Positions 43,690 through 54,096 of a stretch of 64,000 nt of DNA are shown piece after piece. The stretch comes from Sabethes cyaneus. Lineage: Eukaryota; Arthropoda; Insecta; Diptera; Culicidae. The position numbers and the translations under genes are program-made. The notes beneath the pieces are model-generated. The model had not been told where the DNA came from. It worked only from the letters and a program-made list of their open reading frames with translations, and searched no databases. The number at the start of each line of letters is the position of its first letter. Position 1 is the first letter of the stretch. The stretch is taken from positions 16,437,768 to 16,501,767 of the forward strand of contig NC_071355.1 of NCBI RefSeq assembly GCF_943734655.1, written 5' to 3'.

Positions 43690-43810
43690 GCTGTAATCAG
43701 AGATTATAACCGGATTTGAACCGACAACACCTGCCAGGGCGTGTCGCTCACTGGTACCCGTGTACCTTTGAACCACAGAGGCGCTGGACAAAAGAAGTCT
43801 GCACAACCCC
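43690..43810 (-). mobile_element. tRNA-derived SINE head, minus strand
   Basis: On the minus strand, box A-like TGTGGTTCAAAGG (43765-43777) is followed by box B GGTTCAAATCC (43712-43722) at tRNA-like spacing. No acceptor stem pairing was found, so a SINE is more likely than a tRNA gene. Confidence 0.45.
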
Positions 43811-43996
43811 CCTTATTAACCATAGCGCGACCAGGGTTGTTCTATTTTTAGACACACAATGTGCCTCTTCCTACACCTACTGTAGAAACCACCGACCGAG
43901 AAGTTTTAGTCTAACGTCTTTTTACTTTCAGGACGACGACACTATGCAGGTCCTTACGACTTGCAAGGTACTGCGTGTGACGCTGTTCGTCCGTTT

Positions 43997-45290
43997 ATGA
44001 GCGATATCGCACTTTGGATGGTACAATTTTTCTTGCAATCAGCAATACATGGATATTTTTTGATGCGTTTGGTAAACTATTTCTGGTTGACGCTACCGAC
44101 AGATTTTACACACCCAAAATCGATTACTTCCTTCGAGCTTGTAAATCTGTTCTCTGTGGTTATACTATTTAACAAGGGTTAGAAATTGGTCAAAAAACAC
44201 GAAATTGATCCGAGGCCCGGAGGGCCGAATCACATATACCAATCGATAGAGCTCGAGGAACTGAGCAATGTCTGTGTGTGTTTATGTGGTGTTTGTGTGT
44301 GTGTGTGCAGCTCATTTTCTATCACCTGTTTCTCAAAGGTGGTTGAACCGATTCGACCGCTTTTACTTTTGTTTGAAAGTTTTTATTGCCTAGTATATCA
44401 CTATTGAATTGCTTCGCGGTCCAACGTTTCGTTTAAAAGTTATAAGCAAAAATGTGATAACTACGTCACATGCGTTTCTCCGGAACTACGCAACCAATTT
44501 TAACGATCTTAGTGGCAGAGTACCAAAAGAAAGCTCTTGCTATTACTAAACTTTTTACCAAGTTTTATTGAAAACGAACAAGCAATTTAAAAGTTAGCCT
44601 TAAAAAACCTGTTTTGACTAGGTAAAAATGATCGCCTGTTTCTCAGAGTTGGCTGAGTTGGTTCCATGGGGCGAAGAAGCTAACGTTAAGAAAGTGTGTT
44701 TTACACTACTGTTGCTGGTTGAAAATCTTGTTCTACTGCAATGGAACACGACACGTGAGATAGAGGACAAAGTATCTTGTTTGGAGGATACAATAGGCAG
44801 CCCACAATTTATTAAGTCAACTGGTCGGATGTTCTAAAAAAGTTGTCTGTTAATGGAAATGAAATTCGTTACAATATTTTTCTCGCAGATAGTGCAGAAA
44901 AGGTCGTACCGTTTCCCAAGTTGCGAATTCTTAGTAACGATAAGAAGCAATATTTCGGAGTTTTGTTAGCAGGATTTAGATAAAATAATTCGAGGTTCTT
45001 AGAACAAATAAACAAATAAACAAAAACACAGCACCAAAAAATGCTCACAGCGTTTGTTTTCTTTCCCAAAATTTGGTTGCTACAGTTACTACAGCAATGC
45101 AGTTGACAGTACTGTTGTGTGAGGAATCTAAGTAATCAAAGCCCGCTCTATCAGCGATACGATAGCGCCACGTAACGGGAGCATTACCACTTACTTTCAA
45201 TATGGCGGCTTAGATTTTTACACACGCCACGAGATTAAGATGAATGTCTGTTCTCTGTGGTCTTAGTAGAATACGAAATTTCTACTACTT
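43997..45290. repeat. Duplicated segment, second block, copy B
   Basis: The counterpart of 30484-33440, lacking the two large insertions found there. It starts inside the right arm of the palindromic MITE and diverges after GTAGAATACGAAA. A GT-rich microsatellite lies near 44273-44310. Confidence 0.8.
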
Positions 45291-45328
45291 ATTTTATTCG
45301 CCACAGATACGTTCGAAAATAGACGCTG

Positions 45329-45639
45329 CCCAGGTAACCAATAAGCATTTCCAATGCAATCTAAAAGCAAGCCAATAAGCATTTAAGTTGCCTTAAATGC
45401 TACTTAAATGCTATTTTGGCAAAATATGCGGCTACTTTACTGCTAGCCCTCTTATAGTGCTGACAATGCTTATTTGCAGCTAGTTACCAACAAGAAGATT
45501 TTAAAAAGAATTGTGGATGCCAACTTACAACAGTTATGCAGTCAAAAAGCTGATAAACAACAACCTGCAGTATAAAACGCCAGGGATGCTAATAAACGAC
45601 TGATTTACTGCTTATTTTAATGCTTATTGGTTACCTGGG
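45329..45639. mobile_element. 311-bp MITE with CCCAGGTAACC ends
   Basis: CCCAGGTAACCAATAAGCAT at the left and its exact inverse at the right. The interior has repeated AATAAGCATTT and AAATGCT motifs. The target duplication is unclear. No coding capacity. Confidence 0.7.
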
Positions 45640-45903
45640 TGATTAAGCACTGACGAACTGATATGACACATAGAAGAAAATTCTTAATTGCTTACGCACT
45701 ACTGTGTTACCTGACTCATAACGAATATACGTTATACACGGGGGAGGGTCTCGTAACTTACAAACTTTGTGGTTTTTCGTTTAATTGATCATAAATTCGA
45801 ATAGAGCATACAAATATCAACTATATAACATAAGAAATTACATTTACTCCAAAAACAAAAGTATGAGATTTTAGAATTTTAATTCTTTTGCATAAAGAAC
45901 TCT

Positions 45904-46044
45904 AGATAGAATTAACAAAAGGGCGAATGTCGCAAATGTATACAAAACGGGTGAGAGTTATTTTTTGCTGGACCAACATAGGAAAATCAACCCTTACTCG
46001 GCTTGTTTACGCTTGCGACATTCGCCCTATTGTTAATTCTATCT
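45904..46044. mobile_element. 141-bp inverted-repeat element
   Basis: AGATAGAATTAACAAAAGGG pairs almost perfectly with the inverse at 46023-46044, and the repeat continues with GGCGAATGTCGCAA. A compact MITE. Confidence 0.65.
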
Positions 46045-46572
46045 TCAACTATAAAGGAATTTCATAAGTGGTTGACCGGGTGTAAATATTACAATTGCTG
46101 CATAATAATTTTTCTACTTCTGCTTATTTTCAGTGTTCTGCAAGGAATAATTTCGAATCGCGACAACTTGAGTAATATACAGAAACTATGGCAACTCTTC
46201 TTTGAGTTACTTGCGATGAGTTCCTTTCAAGTTGTCAAATTTGTTTGTTTTGGAATTAGTTTGTTGAGCGAACGACAGGAACGACACAAGAGATTTTGTT
46301 GCGTTCTGGTCTGTAAAAATATTGTAAGCAGAAACAACACATTTTAGTTAAATTTTATAGAACTTTTCAAAAGTTTTGCGACGCAACAACAGAGAAGCAT
46401 TGATTGTATCTTTTTTATTTGGTGATTTTTTGAATGACGCACACAACATCAACATGGTGGGTGTCCGCAATGAAAAATAAAAAAATCGAGTGAGCGCAGT
46501 GCGAGTACCGCGAGTGCTGGTCGAAAATATTTTCGTCGCAAAAGTGGAAAAAGTCACCAACAAAACAGTGTA

Positions 46573-46683
46573 ATGTCCGTGTCCAGTTAAATTTTGCTTA
46601 AAACCCAGCGTCCGTCGCAATTCCGTGCAGTGCTTTTCTCAGAACTAGTTAGAATGCGGCCGTTCATCGAGATATTCGAGTAA
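46573..46683 (+). promoter_or_regulatory. Two short upstream ORFs in a 5' leader
   Basis: ATG at 46573 opens a 5-codon ORF ending TAA at 46588-46590. ATG at 46654 opens a 9-codon ORF ending TAA at 46681-46683, five bases before the main ATG. Both would reduce translation of the downstream frame if the leader is transcribed through them. Confidence 0.5.
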
Positions 46684-46687
46684 TGCA

Positions 46688-47101
46688 ATGGAAAATGTAT
46701 ATTCCAGTAGTGGTGCGAATGTTGGATTTGCGTGTGCTTCTGCTGTGCAAGGAGGAGGGATAGGAGCTGTCTCTGGCCGTCCCGTTGTGCGAATCCATCG
46801 CAAATGTCTGGCGAATCGCAATCAGATTGCGGAAAAATTGTCCATTCTTTTCGGGGTCAGGCTGGGTGCTGAGTTGGCTCCGGTATGCTCCGAAGAGGCC
46901 GGGCAGTTTGCCCTAGTGCAAATATGTGGTGAAAAATCGTCCGGAAGTGTTTCTGATGCCAACGGTAGTGAAACGCAGCCAACTGATGCACTGGTGGGAT
47001 CGACGGTGGCGGTGGCGGCGTTGTCCACGGGAGGGGTACCCGCGGTAGCTAAAGCTGGCGGCGGCGCAGCGCTCGGTGGTGACCTAATCGGTCAAATACA
47101 G
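46688..47101 (+). CDS. First coding exon of an unrecognised gene (138 codons)
   Basis: ATG at 46688 opens 414 bases ending in CAG before GTAAAT (47102), a good donor that leaves phase 0. The interval is GC-richer than its surroundings and the leader before it looks like a mosquito 5' UTR. The protein is Ala/Gly/Val-rich with one compact basic-hydrophobic segment, RKCLANRNQIAEKLSILFGV, followed by ELAPVCSEEAGQFALVQICG. The tail is low-complexity Ala/Gly. No signal peptide or membrane segment. I do not recognise the family. The next exon is not evident in the remaining 17 kb, so a large transposon-filled intron is likely. Confidence 0.6.
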
Positions 47102-48880
47102 GTAAATATGCACGACTTGTGGAATGTTTATAGGTACCAACTAAACTCAAATGGAATTTCGTTTACTATCTCGAGCAAATATTTAACTTAAGTAGGTACT
47201 CCACAGGTATATGCAATAGTTTTTATTGATTTAATTCCAAAGTTTTTAACGAAATTCAGAAATAATATAACAAACAAATTAAATTTTTCGTGCCAACGTA
47301 AGAGCCACAATCACTGAAGTCAGAAATAATAAATTACCTACATTTTTATAATCTTGTTTTCAATCTATACTTGATTTAACTTGTGGTTCCAACAAGAGCG
47401 CTGTAGATATGTGTCCCAAGTGACGAACCCTGCACTTAAATCTTAATCTAAATTATACAGACGGAAAATATATGGGAATTTTGTGAAATTTTTGCTCAGA
47501 TTTGGGTCGAAGGGTCTTGGAATTTACCGAAATTTTACATGCGAGCATAGTTTATGAACTTATTAACGGAATTATTTTTTAAAATTGGAAGTCTCAACCT
47601 TGGACAGATTTGGCTCTAACTGCCCCACCTCATGATGCAAACGGAAATGTAAGTCCCGGCATACAAACGCGTCATTGCTAAGTACGCCCAAGAGAATTTA
47701 CGAAGGCCTTCAAAAACATTCGCCGTCGGAAAAATGGTAGTTTTTATAATGAGCGAGGCACGAAAGCAAACGATACTAAATTGCCATCCGAAACGTCACG
47801 CAGTATGTAGACTAATCCGAATATTTTAATATAATATTTTCTTGTGTTCTTTTTAGTCAGTTTAATTATAATGGTAATGGTCCACATTTAGAGTCATAAT
47901 TTGTTAGCTTATATTGGAAATTATTATTCCGCTAATATCCAAAAGTTTACCGTGGCTTGAAAGACATGTAACAAACTTGAATTCATGATACATGAAAATA
48001 GTCCCTATAAGTGAATAAGCATTCGTTCCTGAGTTATGGCTGAAATACTCCATAACCATGGAAAAAACATGTTTGTTCTACGACGCTTCCTTCTAGAGTT
48101 ATGATAAAAGCATCGACGTCAAAGAACAAGGGATGATTGAATTTCCACTGGAGTTTCCTAGGGAAATGAACACTTCGAACTTTTTCGAAGTCCACTATAA
48201 CTGAACACGTGTATAACATTTCATTAAATTGTGAGACTCATGGGTACGATTAATTTGAATGTTTGGATATTTCCAGTTCATAAAGTTTTAACATACATTC
48301 TAATTGTAATGCGAAAAAGTCGGGTTTTAATTTTGTTTTGATACGACTTTGACTTAATTCTGATTCAACTAAAAGTGGAATTAGGTAGATTCTACTTTCA
48401 TCGTTTATTTTATCAGATTTGGCATGTTATCACGAAATCTCGGTTAGCTTATAAAAACTAGCCAAACACCAGCTAGGATCAATGAAAAACCGTTCGAACC
48501 TTCGGTTTTAATCCACATAAAAGTGTGGTTAAGCTTTCTCCATATAATTTATTGCAGTGGACAGAACTCTAGTTGATAAGATATGGTGCTATGCGAGGAA
48601 GGCATGCATCTATTGCTAGCTAGATTAAGGTTGTTTTTAAAAAAGTCCGCTTTTTGTCCCGAAGAATCATGGTGATCTTAATGCCCACATCCGCATCGCG
48701 AGTCCACCAGGAACCAGGCAAGCCCTCTTGGGGCTTTAGCCCCTTTTATCTGCGCCTACCCAGAAAATAAATCCGCCTCAAGTTCGAGATAATAAGAAAA
48801 CATCGACTAAAACATCTTGCGTAATTCGAAAATAAACGTCAAAAATTGATCCGGCTCACTTTGCTTGCCGGAACTTGATG
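47102..48880. other. Probable intron DNA, nothing recognised
   Basis: AT-rich with short ORFs. A GGGGCTTTAGCCCC palindrome is near 48732. No transposon ends were identified. Confidence 0.45.
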
Positions 48881-49560
48881 TAATATTGACAGGCGGTGGA
48901 CAGAAGCAGCGCAAACGATGCGATGCTTGGTTGTGTAAAAAAAAACCCGTGCGGCGTGCGACTCAAGATAAATAAGCGCTTTTCACTTTTGCATCCGGTG
49001 TGGATGCCGCGTTTCATCGCGTTTGCATTGCGTTTGTCAACCCGGCCGGTCGGCATTGGTTTGGTACGTACCGTCGCCGAAACGGACCTTGCACAGTCGC
49101 GGATTTATGAATTATGATTATCAGTAGCATCGAACCGAACCCGTCCGACCCGGAGACGGGAAAGCTTGCGCCGACTAGGGGATTGCGCGATTGCCGATTC
49201 GAATGTATACATATCTATACACACAACACATTCCGCGCCCAACCGAAAAAATGCTTTCTTTCCTTTCTTTCGCCGTAATTTGCTTCGCCTACGAGCCGCA
49301 CGCTTTCTTTTCGGATTCGATCAGCGACGTTCGGCCGTAGCGGCTGCGGTAGAGCTACTTTTCAGAGTCCGGTTCCGGGATTTCGAAGTATCGTGGTTTG
49401 GGTTTATCCGGTTGGTGGATGAGTCCGAAGTTCGTCGTTTCGGCGGCGATATGATTGAGCGAAAGTCATTTCTTTCGTTGACCAATAATAAAGTTATCAG
49501 GTTGCAATTATTTTTTTTCTCTGAGCGAACGATAAGAGGGAGCTGATAGACTGGAGTCTC
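48880..49560. other. GC- and CpG-rich island, possible promoter or exon
   Basis: Base composition changes sharply to CpG-rich (CCCGTCCGACCCGGAGACGG, CGACTACGCG-like stretches). Plus-strand ORFs of 73 and 126 codons are Arg/Phe-rich without a recognisable domain, so coding status is doubtful. It could be an alternative first exon or an enhancer of the gene at 46.69 kb. Confidence 0.3.
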
Positions 49561-51260
49561 AGTACTGCATACTGGTAATCAGATCTTGCATTTTTTATTG
49601 TCGTTTATTCAGGACAAAGAGCCATTTGTGACACGCTGAAAACGATAACCTGGGTTGCTTACCTGACAGGAATATTTGCTTGCAATTATTAAAGCGTTTT
49701 GAGTCTGACTCAGCTAGTTGTAATCTTTGCGAATTCGGGTGACACACAGTTCACTTCTTACAGTTACAGAAAAGTGCCAGGCTCAAAGCAATTATCAAAC
49801 CTATAAATCGCTGCTTGGAGATAAAATGATAGCCTTACAAAACACCCATTGTTTGTTTCTGGCAAGGTTGACGATATACATGGTATTAGGTTCATAGAAC
49901 GTACCAGTCATTCATTCTGTTTACACAGAGTTCATAAGTTTGGCTACACAAAAGCACCAGCTTTGAAACATTCATGCAGCAGCTCTGTGGACATTTAGAG
50001 AGAGGTGATAAACACAATCATAAAAAAATATAAAAATATCTACCATACCTTTTAGATTCTACTAAAAAGAGCGTCACCATCACCAGTCATTTGTCAGTAA
50101 GGCAAACAGGTCGAGGAACAGGTAGAATTGAGGAACGATGGTCTCATTGACGTAATATTGACGCAGGACCATTAATTCTGGAAAAACCTGGAATCTTAGC
50201 GGACAAGATCACATCAATAACGGCAATTATACATCTTTCTGCGAATTTTGCGAATGATATTAAAATAATACGCCTTTTTTAAGTTTTTGTTTTGATTTGG
50301 ACAAACAGGTTTGTTTATTTTCAGTTTACCATTTTAATATACAACGCTTTGACGTGCTTTTCCAACTGATTTTGTTGTATGCCAGAAGGGCATTTGGGTC
50401 CAAAAAGCCACTACTACAGTCTTATGTATTGTCTTTTGATACCCATTGATTGAGTTGAACTGGCTAAATGTAAACCTGAACCCCCATTTTGGTTAATAAA
50501 ACCAATGACCTTCGTAGGATTAAGTCTCATACTGTGTACGGAGTTGAAACGATGGCTTCCATGGAAGCGGTACCTAAGCGACGTACAAGAACCATAGGAA
50601 AAGTGCAAATGGGCTGGACTGTTTTGTTTAGAATTACAGTATGCGGCAAATGTCTGTTAAGATACTCTTCAAATGATAGAGAGCGATGGGGATTCTCGTG
50701 ATGTGATAGTTCACTACGAGTTAAGACGAATAGGCTTTTTGGACATTTTTTGAAAAACGAAATCGTGACAGTAATCGATAATCTTGTGATTTCTCTGCTT
50801 AGTATCGGTTTCGTTTTTATACAGATCTGTATTAATTGAAGAGATGAACGAATTATAGAAAGCGCCTTCATTATCAAGGAAAGCACAACGAGCCGTCTCT
50901 TAATATTTGAGCCATTTTTCATGTTGGTATGCTTACTGTCTTTCATGCAAAGCTAACATGCGGATGTAGTTTTTTCCATCAACTTGAGATGCGTTCATGT
51001 CAGACTTATTGCCTAAGTAACCTTAGGCCACCTTTCCGAGATATGTCCCTAAGTAAAGTTGGCTGGAAAAAAGTTGATGAGTGCGAACATTATGTTTCGT
51101 TTTGGTTTTTGTAGGAAGATGGGTAGGATTAATCCCAATAGGGTAGACCCCGGTAAACTGTCTGTGGACTTACATACATTACCCTGCTCTTTTCGATGAC
51201 TTGGATGGCAGAATATTGGTTTATTTCCATCATCAGTTCGCTTAGCTGGCTATTGGTTAA
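49560..51260. other. AT-rich DNA, nothing recognised
   Basis: Only short ORFs. No inverted repeat or domain-coding segment was noticed. Confidence 0.45.
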
Positions 51261-51263
51261 GTT

Positions 51264-51472
51264 GCCTCCCAGTTGGTTTCGAGGTATGACGGTGGCCTAA
51301 TAAGCCAGTCGTCGTATGTTCGTATCTCGACTGGGAGAGGCTGTTAGAGTCAATATGATCGTAACAACTGACCCTGGAATTGTCCTGCACTCTAACAGCT
51401 GGCTGCGAAGTCTGTCGTATAAAAACAGAAGGTCAAGTTTTGATAACGGAATGTAGCACCTAGGCTTTGGTT
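51264..51472 (+). mobile_element. tRNA-derived SINE, second family, copy 1
   Basis: Starts CCTCCCAGTTGGTTTCGAGG, has a box A-like TGGCCTAATAAGCC and a weak box B (ATGTTCGTATCTCG), and ends CACCTAGGCTTTGGTTTG. The copy at 53769 shares about 200 bases. Confidence 0.6.
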
Positions 51473-51559
51473 TGGAAAAATTACATTGGAATGCATTTAT
51501 GTCGCCGTGATAAACGTAAAAGAGGGGACACCGTTGCCGTTGTTCTTATTTTATATGTT

Positions 51560-52839
51560 CCGTTCTGATTCAAACTTAGGACAGTCTCAAACTTCGAACA
51601 CTTCAGAATAAAATGCTTGCTAGTATCGCTAACATGATAAAATATTATGCTTATTGTACACCACCATGTTCGTTAGAATGTCCTCTATCCGGTGAGGTAT
51701 GACATTGAACTGTAGGACTCCTTGTAAGAAATCAGCAGGCGCTGGAAAAAAGTGAGAACTCAGATTTTAACTTCATTCGCATACTCTTAGTGTTTCGTGC
51801 AAAAGTAGCTGTTTTTTTTCGTTTGCGCTATTTTACCAATTTTAGAACATTTACCTTGCCATTTCGCGATTATTAGGTGAATGCAAGATATATATGTACT
51901 AAAGCATAGTTAAAATACAATATTTCATGCATTATTTCAAAGATATTAGATAAATAAAAAGTGTTCGAAGTTTGAATCACGTTTTGAGGTGTGATTCAAA
52001 CTTCGAACGCCCATGAATAATACCCGGTTTTCAGGATTTTCCTTCGGGAAAAAGAATTATCTGCATTGTAAAGCAGTACAAAGTTAATTTGCTTTCAATG
52101 TGGTACATAAAGAAAATATCAGCAATTGACTACAGAAGTACGGATTGAAACTAATTATTGTGTGAAAAATTTAAATCATATGTTAGGTGGATTTAAAAAG
52201 ACAGTGTTTAGAAAAAGGATGAAATTTCACTTATTTAAGTTGAATGACACTAAAAACATTAATACTTTTCAAAATAATACAAGTGTTCGATGCCTGAGAC
52301 TGAAATATTCGAGCTTTGAATGTCGACCATGAAAGTGTTCGAAGTTTGAATCAAAACCGAACAGCAGTTTTTAGTGTTTTTCAATGTAAATTAACATTTT
52401 ATCTTCATTTTTAAAATTTTAACATGAAAATAATTAAATTGTCATGCTATTAAACCATTTAAGGGAATAGAATAACGATGTTTTCGAACATTTTTCTGTG
52501 AAGAAAGTTTCAGCATAGCTTAAGCACAGACAAACAGACATAACTCTTGGATGAAAAATCTACAAAAACTATCGTACCTCACATTTAGCCTGAACACTAG
52601 CACCATCTATGATCGACATTCCCAAATATCAAATAACAGCTAGAGTATCCCTCGAAGTAGCAGGTATTTTTTATGCTGAATTCCCTTTCTTTCGTCAAAA
52701 AGCGCTACTTTGACCAAAACGGAGACATTGCCAACTAAGCCCAAATTTGAAATGACGGTTTAATAGGTACGAAGAATGGAAAACGAGAGTTATGTCTGTT
52801 TGTCTGTGGCTTAAGTGTTCGAAGTTTGAATCAGAACGG
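51560..52839. mobile_element. 1.28-kb element with CCGTTCTGATTCAAACTT ends
   Basis: CCGTTCTGATTCAAACTT at the left and its exact inverse at the right (52822-52839), followed by TA. The left flank is TT rather than TA. The motif TTCGAAGTTTGAATC recurs internally, including a perfect 18-bp palindrome arm pair near 51961-52008. No transposase ORF. Confidence 0.6.
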
Positions 52840-52841
52840 TA

Positions 52842-53480
52842 CCTACCAGACACCAGCAGAGCTGCCATAAATACAGATATTTGTGCATGCATAAATTTGG
52901 GACCCTACCGTTTTCTCCGGAGTATTTAATTTTCTCGATCTAATCTTTTAAATAACATAAATAGTTTATGGACTACTTTAAAATTCAGGAACATTAGTAG
53001 AGCCAGAAATCACAGCAACTGAAATAATTGATGGGTCCCAGCCAGACTGGACACCAGCCAGAAGATTTTTTCGCTGGTGGTATACTGAAGGTTCACCGTA
53101 CAACGAATCGCTATCTTTCCAGCATTTGATCCATCGTTCGATCAATTGCGCGTGATTCCCCCGTATCGTCTAACTCCGTTATTTTTGGCATTTTTAAATT
53201 TTTCATTGGACAAATTCATTTTGAAGTCCCACTAGTATTTGGGAAACTTAACTCCACTGCTGTGCATGATCTATCTGGTTCCGAAAATTAACATTAGCTG
53301 TTCCTTCTCAATCAAAGATGGACCCTTTCTGTGATAATCCGGCTGAGATATCGTTGCTGGGAAAGCTTCCATACGAACTAAATATAAATTCAAATCAAAC
53401 ATAGAGTTCAGACACGCAGACGATTAGTGTTCTCTTTGCCATTCAATTCAAAGCTGTTTTTCGGAGGAGTTTTTGAACCT
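52842..53480. other. Degenerate DNA upstream of a LINE RT fragment
   Basis: Repeated GACACCAGC-type phrases near 52850 and 53050. No open frame of note. It may be the decayed 5' part of the LINE that follows. Confidence 0.35.
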
Positions 53481-53981
53481 GGAACCAATTGAATCTGCTA
53501 CTGAAGCTGTCCCTTTTCTTGGCTATTATTCAAAAAAGGTGACACATGGAATGTCGAGCACTACCTTGGATTTACTTCTCTATGCGACCAGCGTGATCAG
53601 GTAGATACTATTTACACTGATTTCGCCGCATTCGATCGCGTCGATCACGGAATTTTGCTAGCTAAGCATGATAAGCTGGGTATTTCAGCAGACCTAACTG
53701 CGTGGCTTAATTCTTATTTACGAGACCGCAGAATGGCTGTGAAATTGGAAGCATCTCTATTATGTTGGAGCCTCCCAGTTGGCTTCGAGGAATGACGCTG
53801 GCCTATTAAGCCAGTCGTCGTATGTTCAAATCTCGGCTGGGAGAGGTTGTTAGAGTCAATAGGATCGTAGCAACTGGCCCTGCAATTGTCCTGTACTCTA
53901 ACAGCTGGCTGCGAAGTTTGTGGTATAAAAACAGAAGGTCAAGTTTCGATAACGGAATGTTTGCACCTAGGCTTTGCTTTG

Positions 53982-54077
53982 TGATAGCAAAGTAAAAGTG
54001 CGACTGATCAGGTTGAACGACAATTATATTGTGAACTAACTATAACATAGTACAAGTCAACGCTTACTATTCTATCA
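53982..54077 (-). repeat. Copia 3' LTR
   Basis: 96 bp, identical to the other LTR; TG/CA ends on the minus strand; adjoins the polypurine tract at 54078-54088. Confidence 0.95.
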
Positions 54078-54096
54078 TCCCCCCTTAAGCGTTAAA

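Noticed and set aside
46003..46347. 114-codon hydrophobic ORF
   Set aside because: Its start lies inside a MITE and hydrophobicity comes from T-rich DNA. No evidence of a gene.
49166..49546. 126-codon Arg/Phe-rich ORF in the CpG-rich block
   Set aside because: No recognisable domain, weak start context, and composition explained by CpG richness. Kept only as part of a possible regulatory island.
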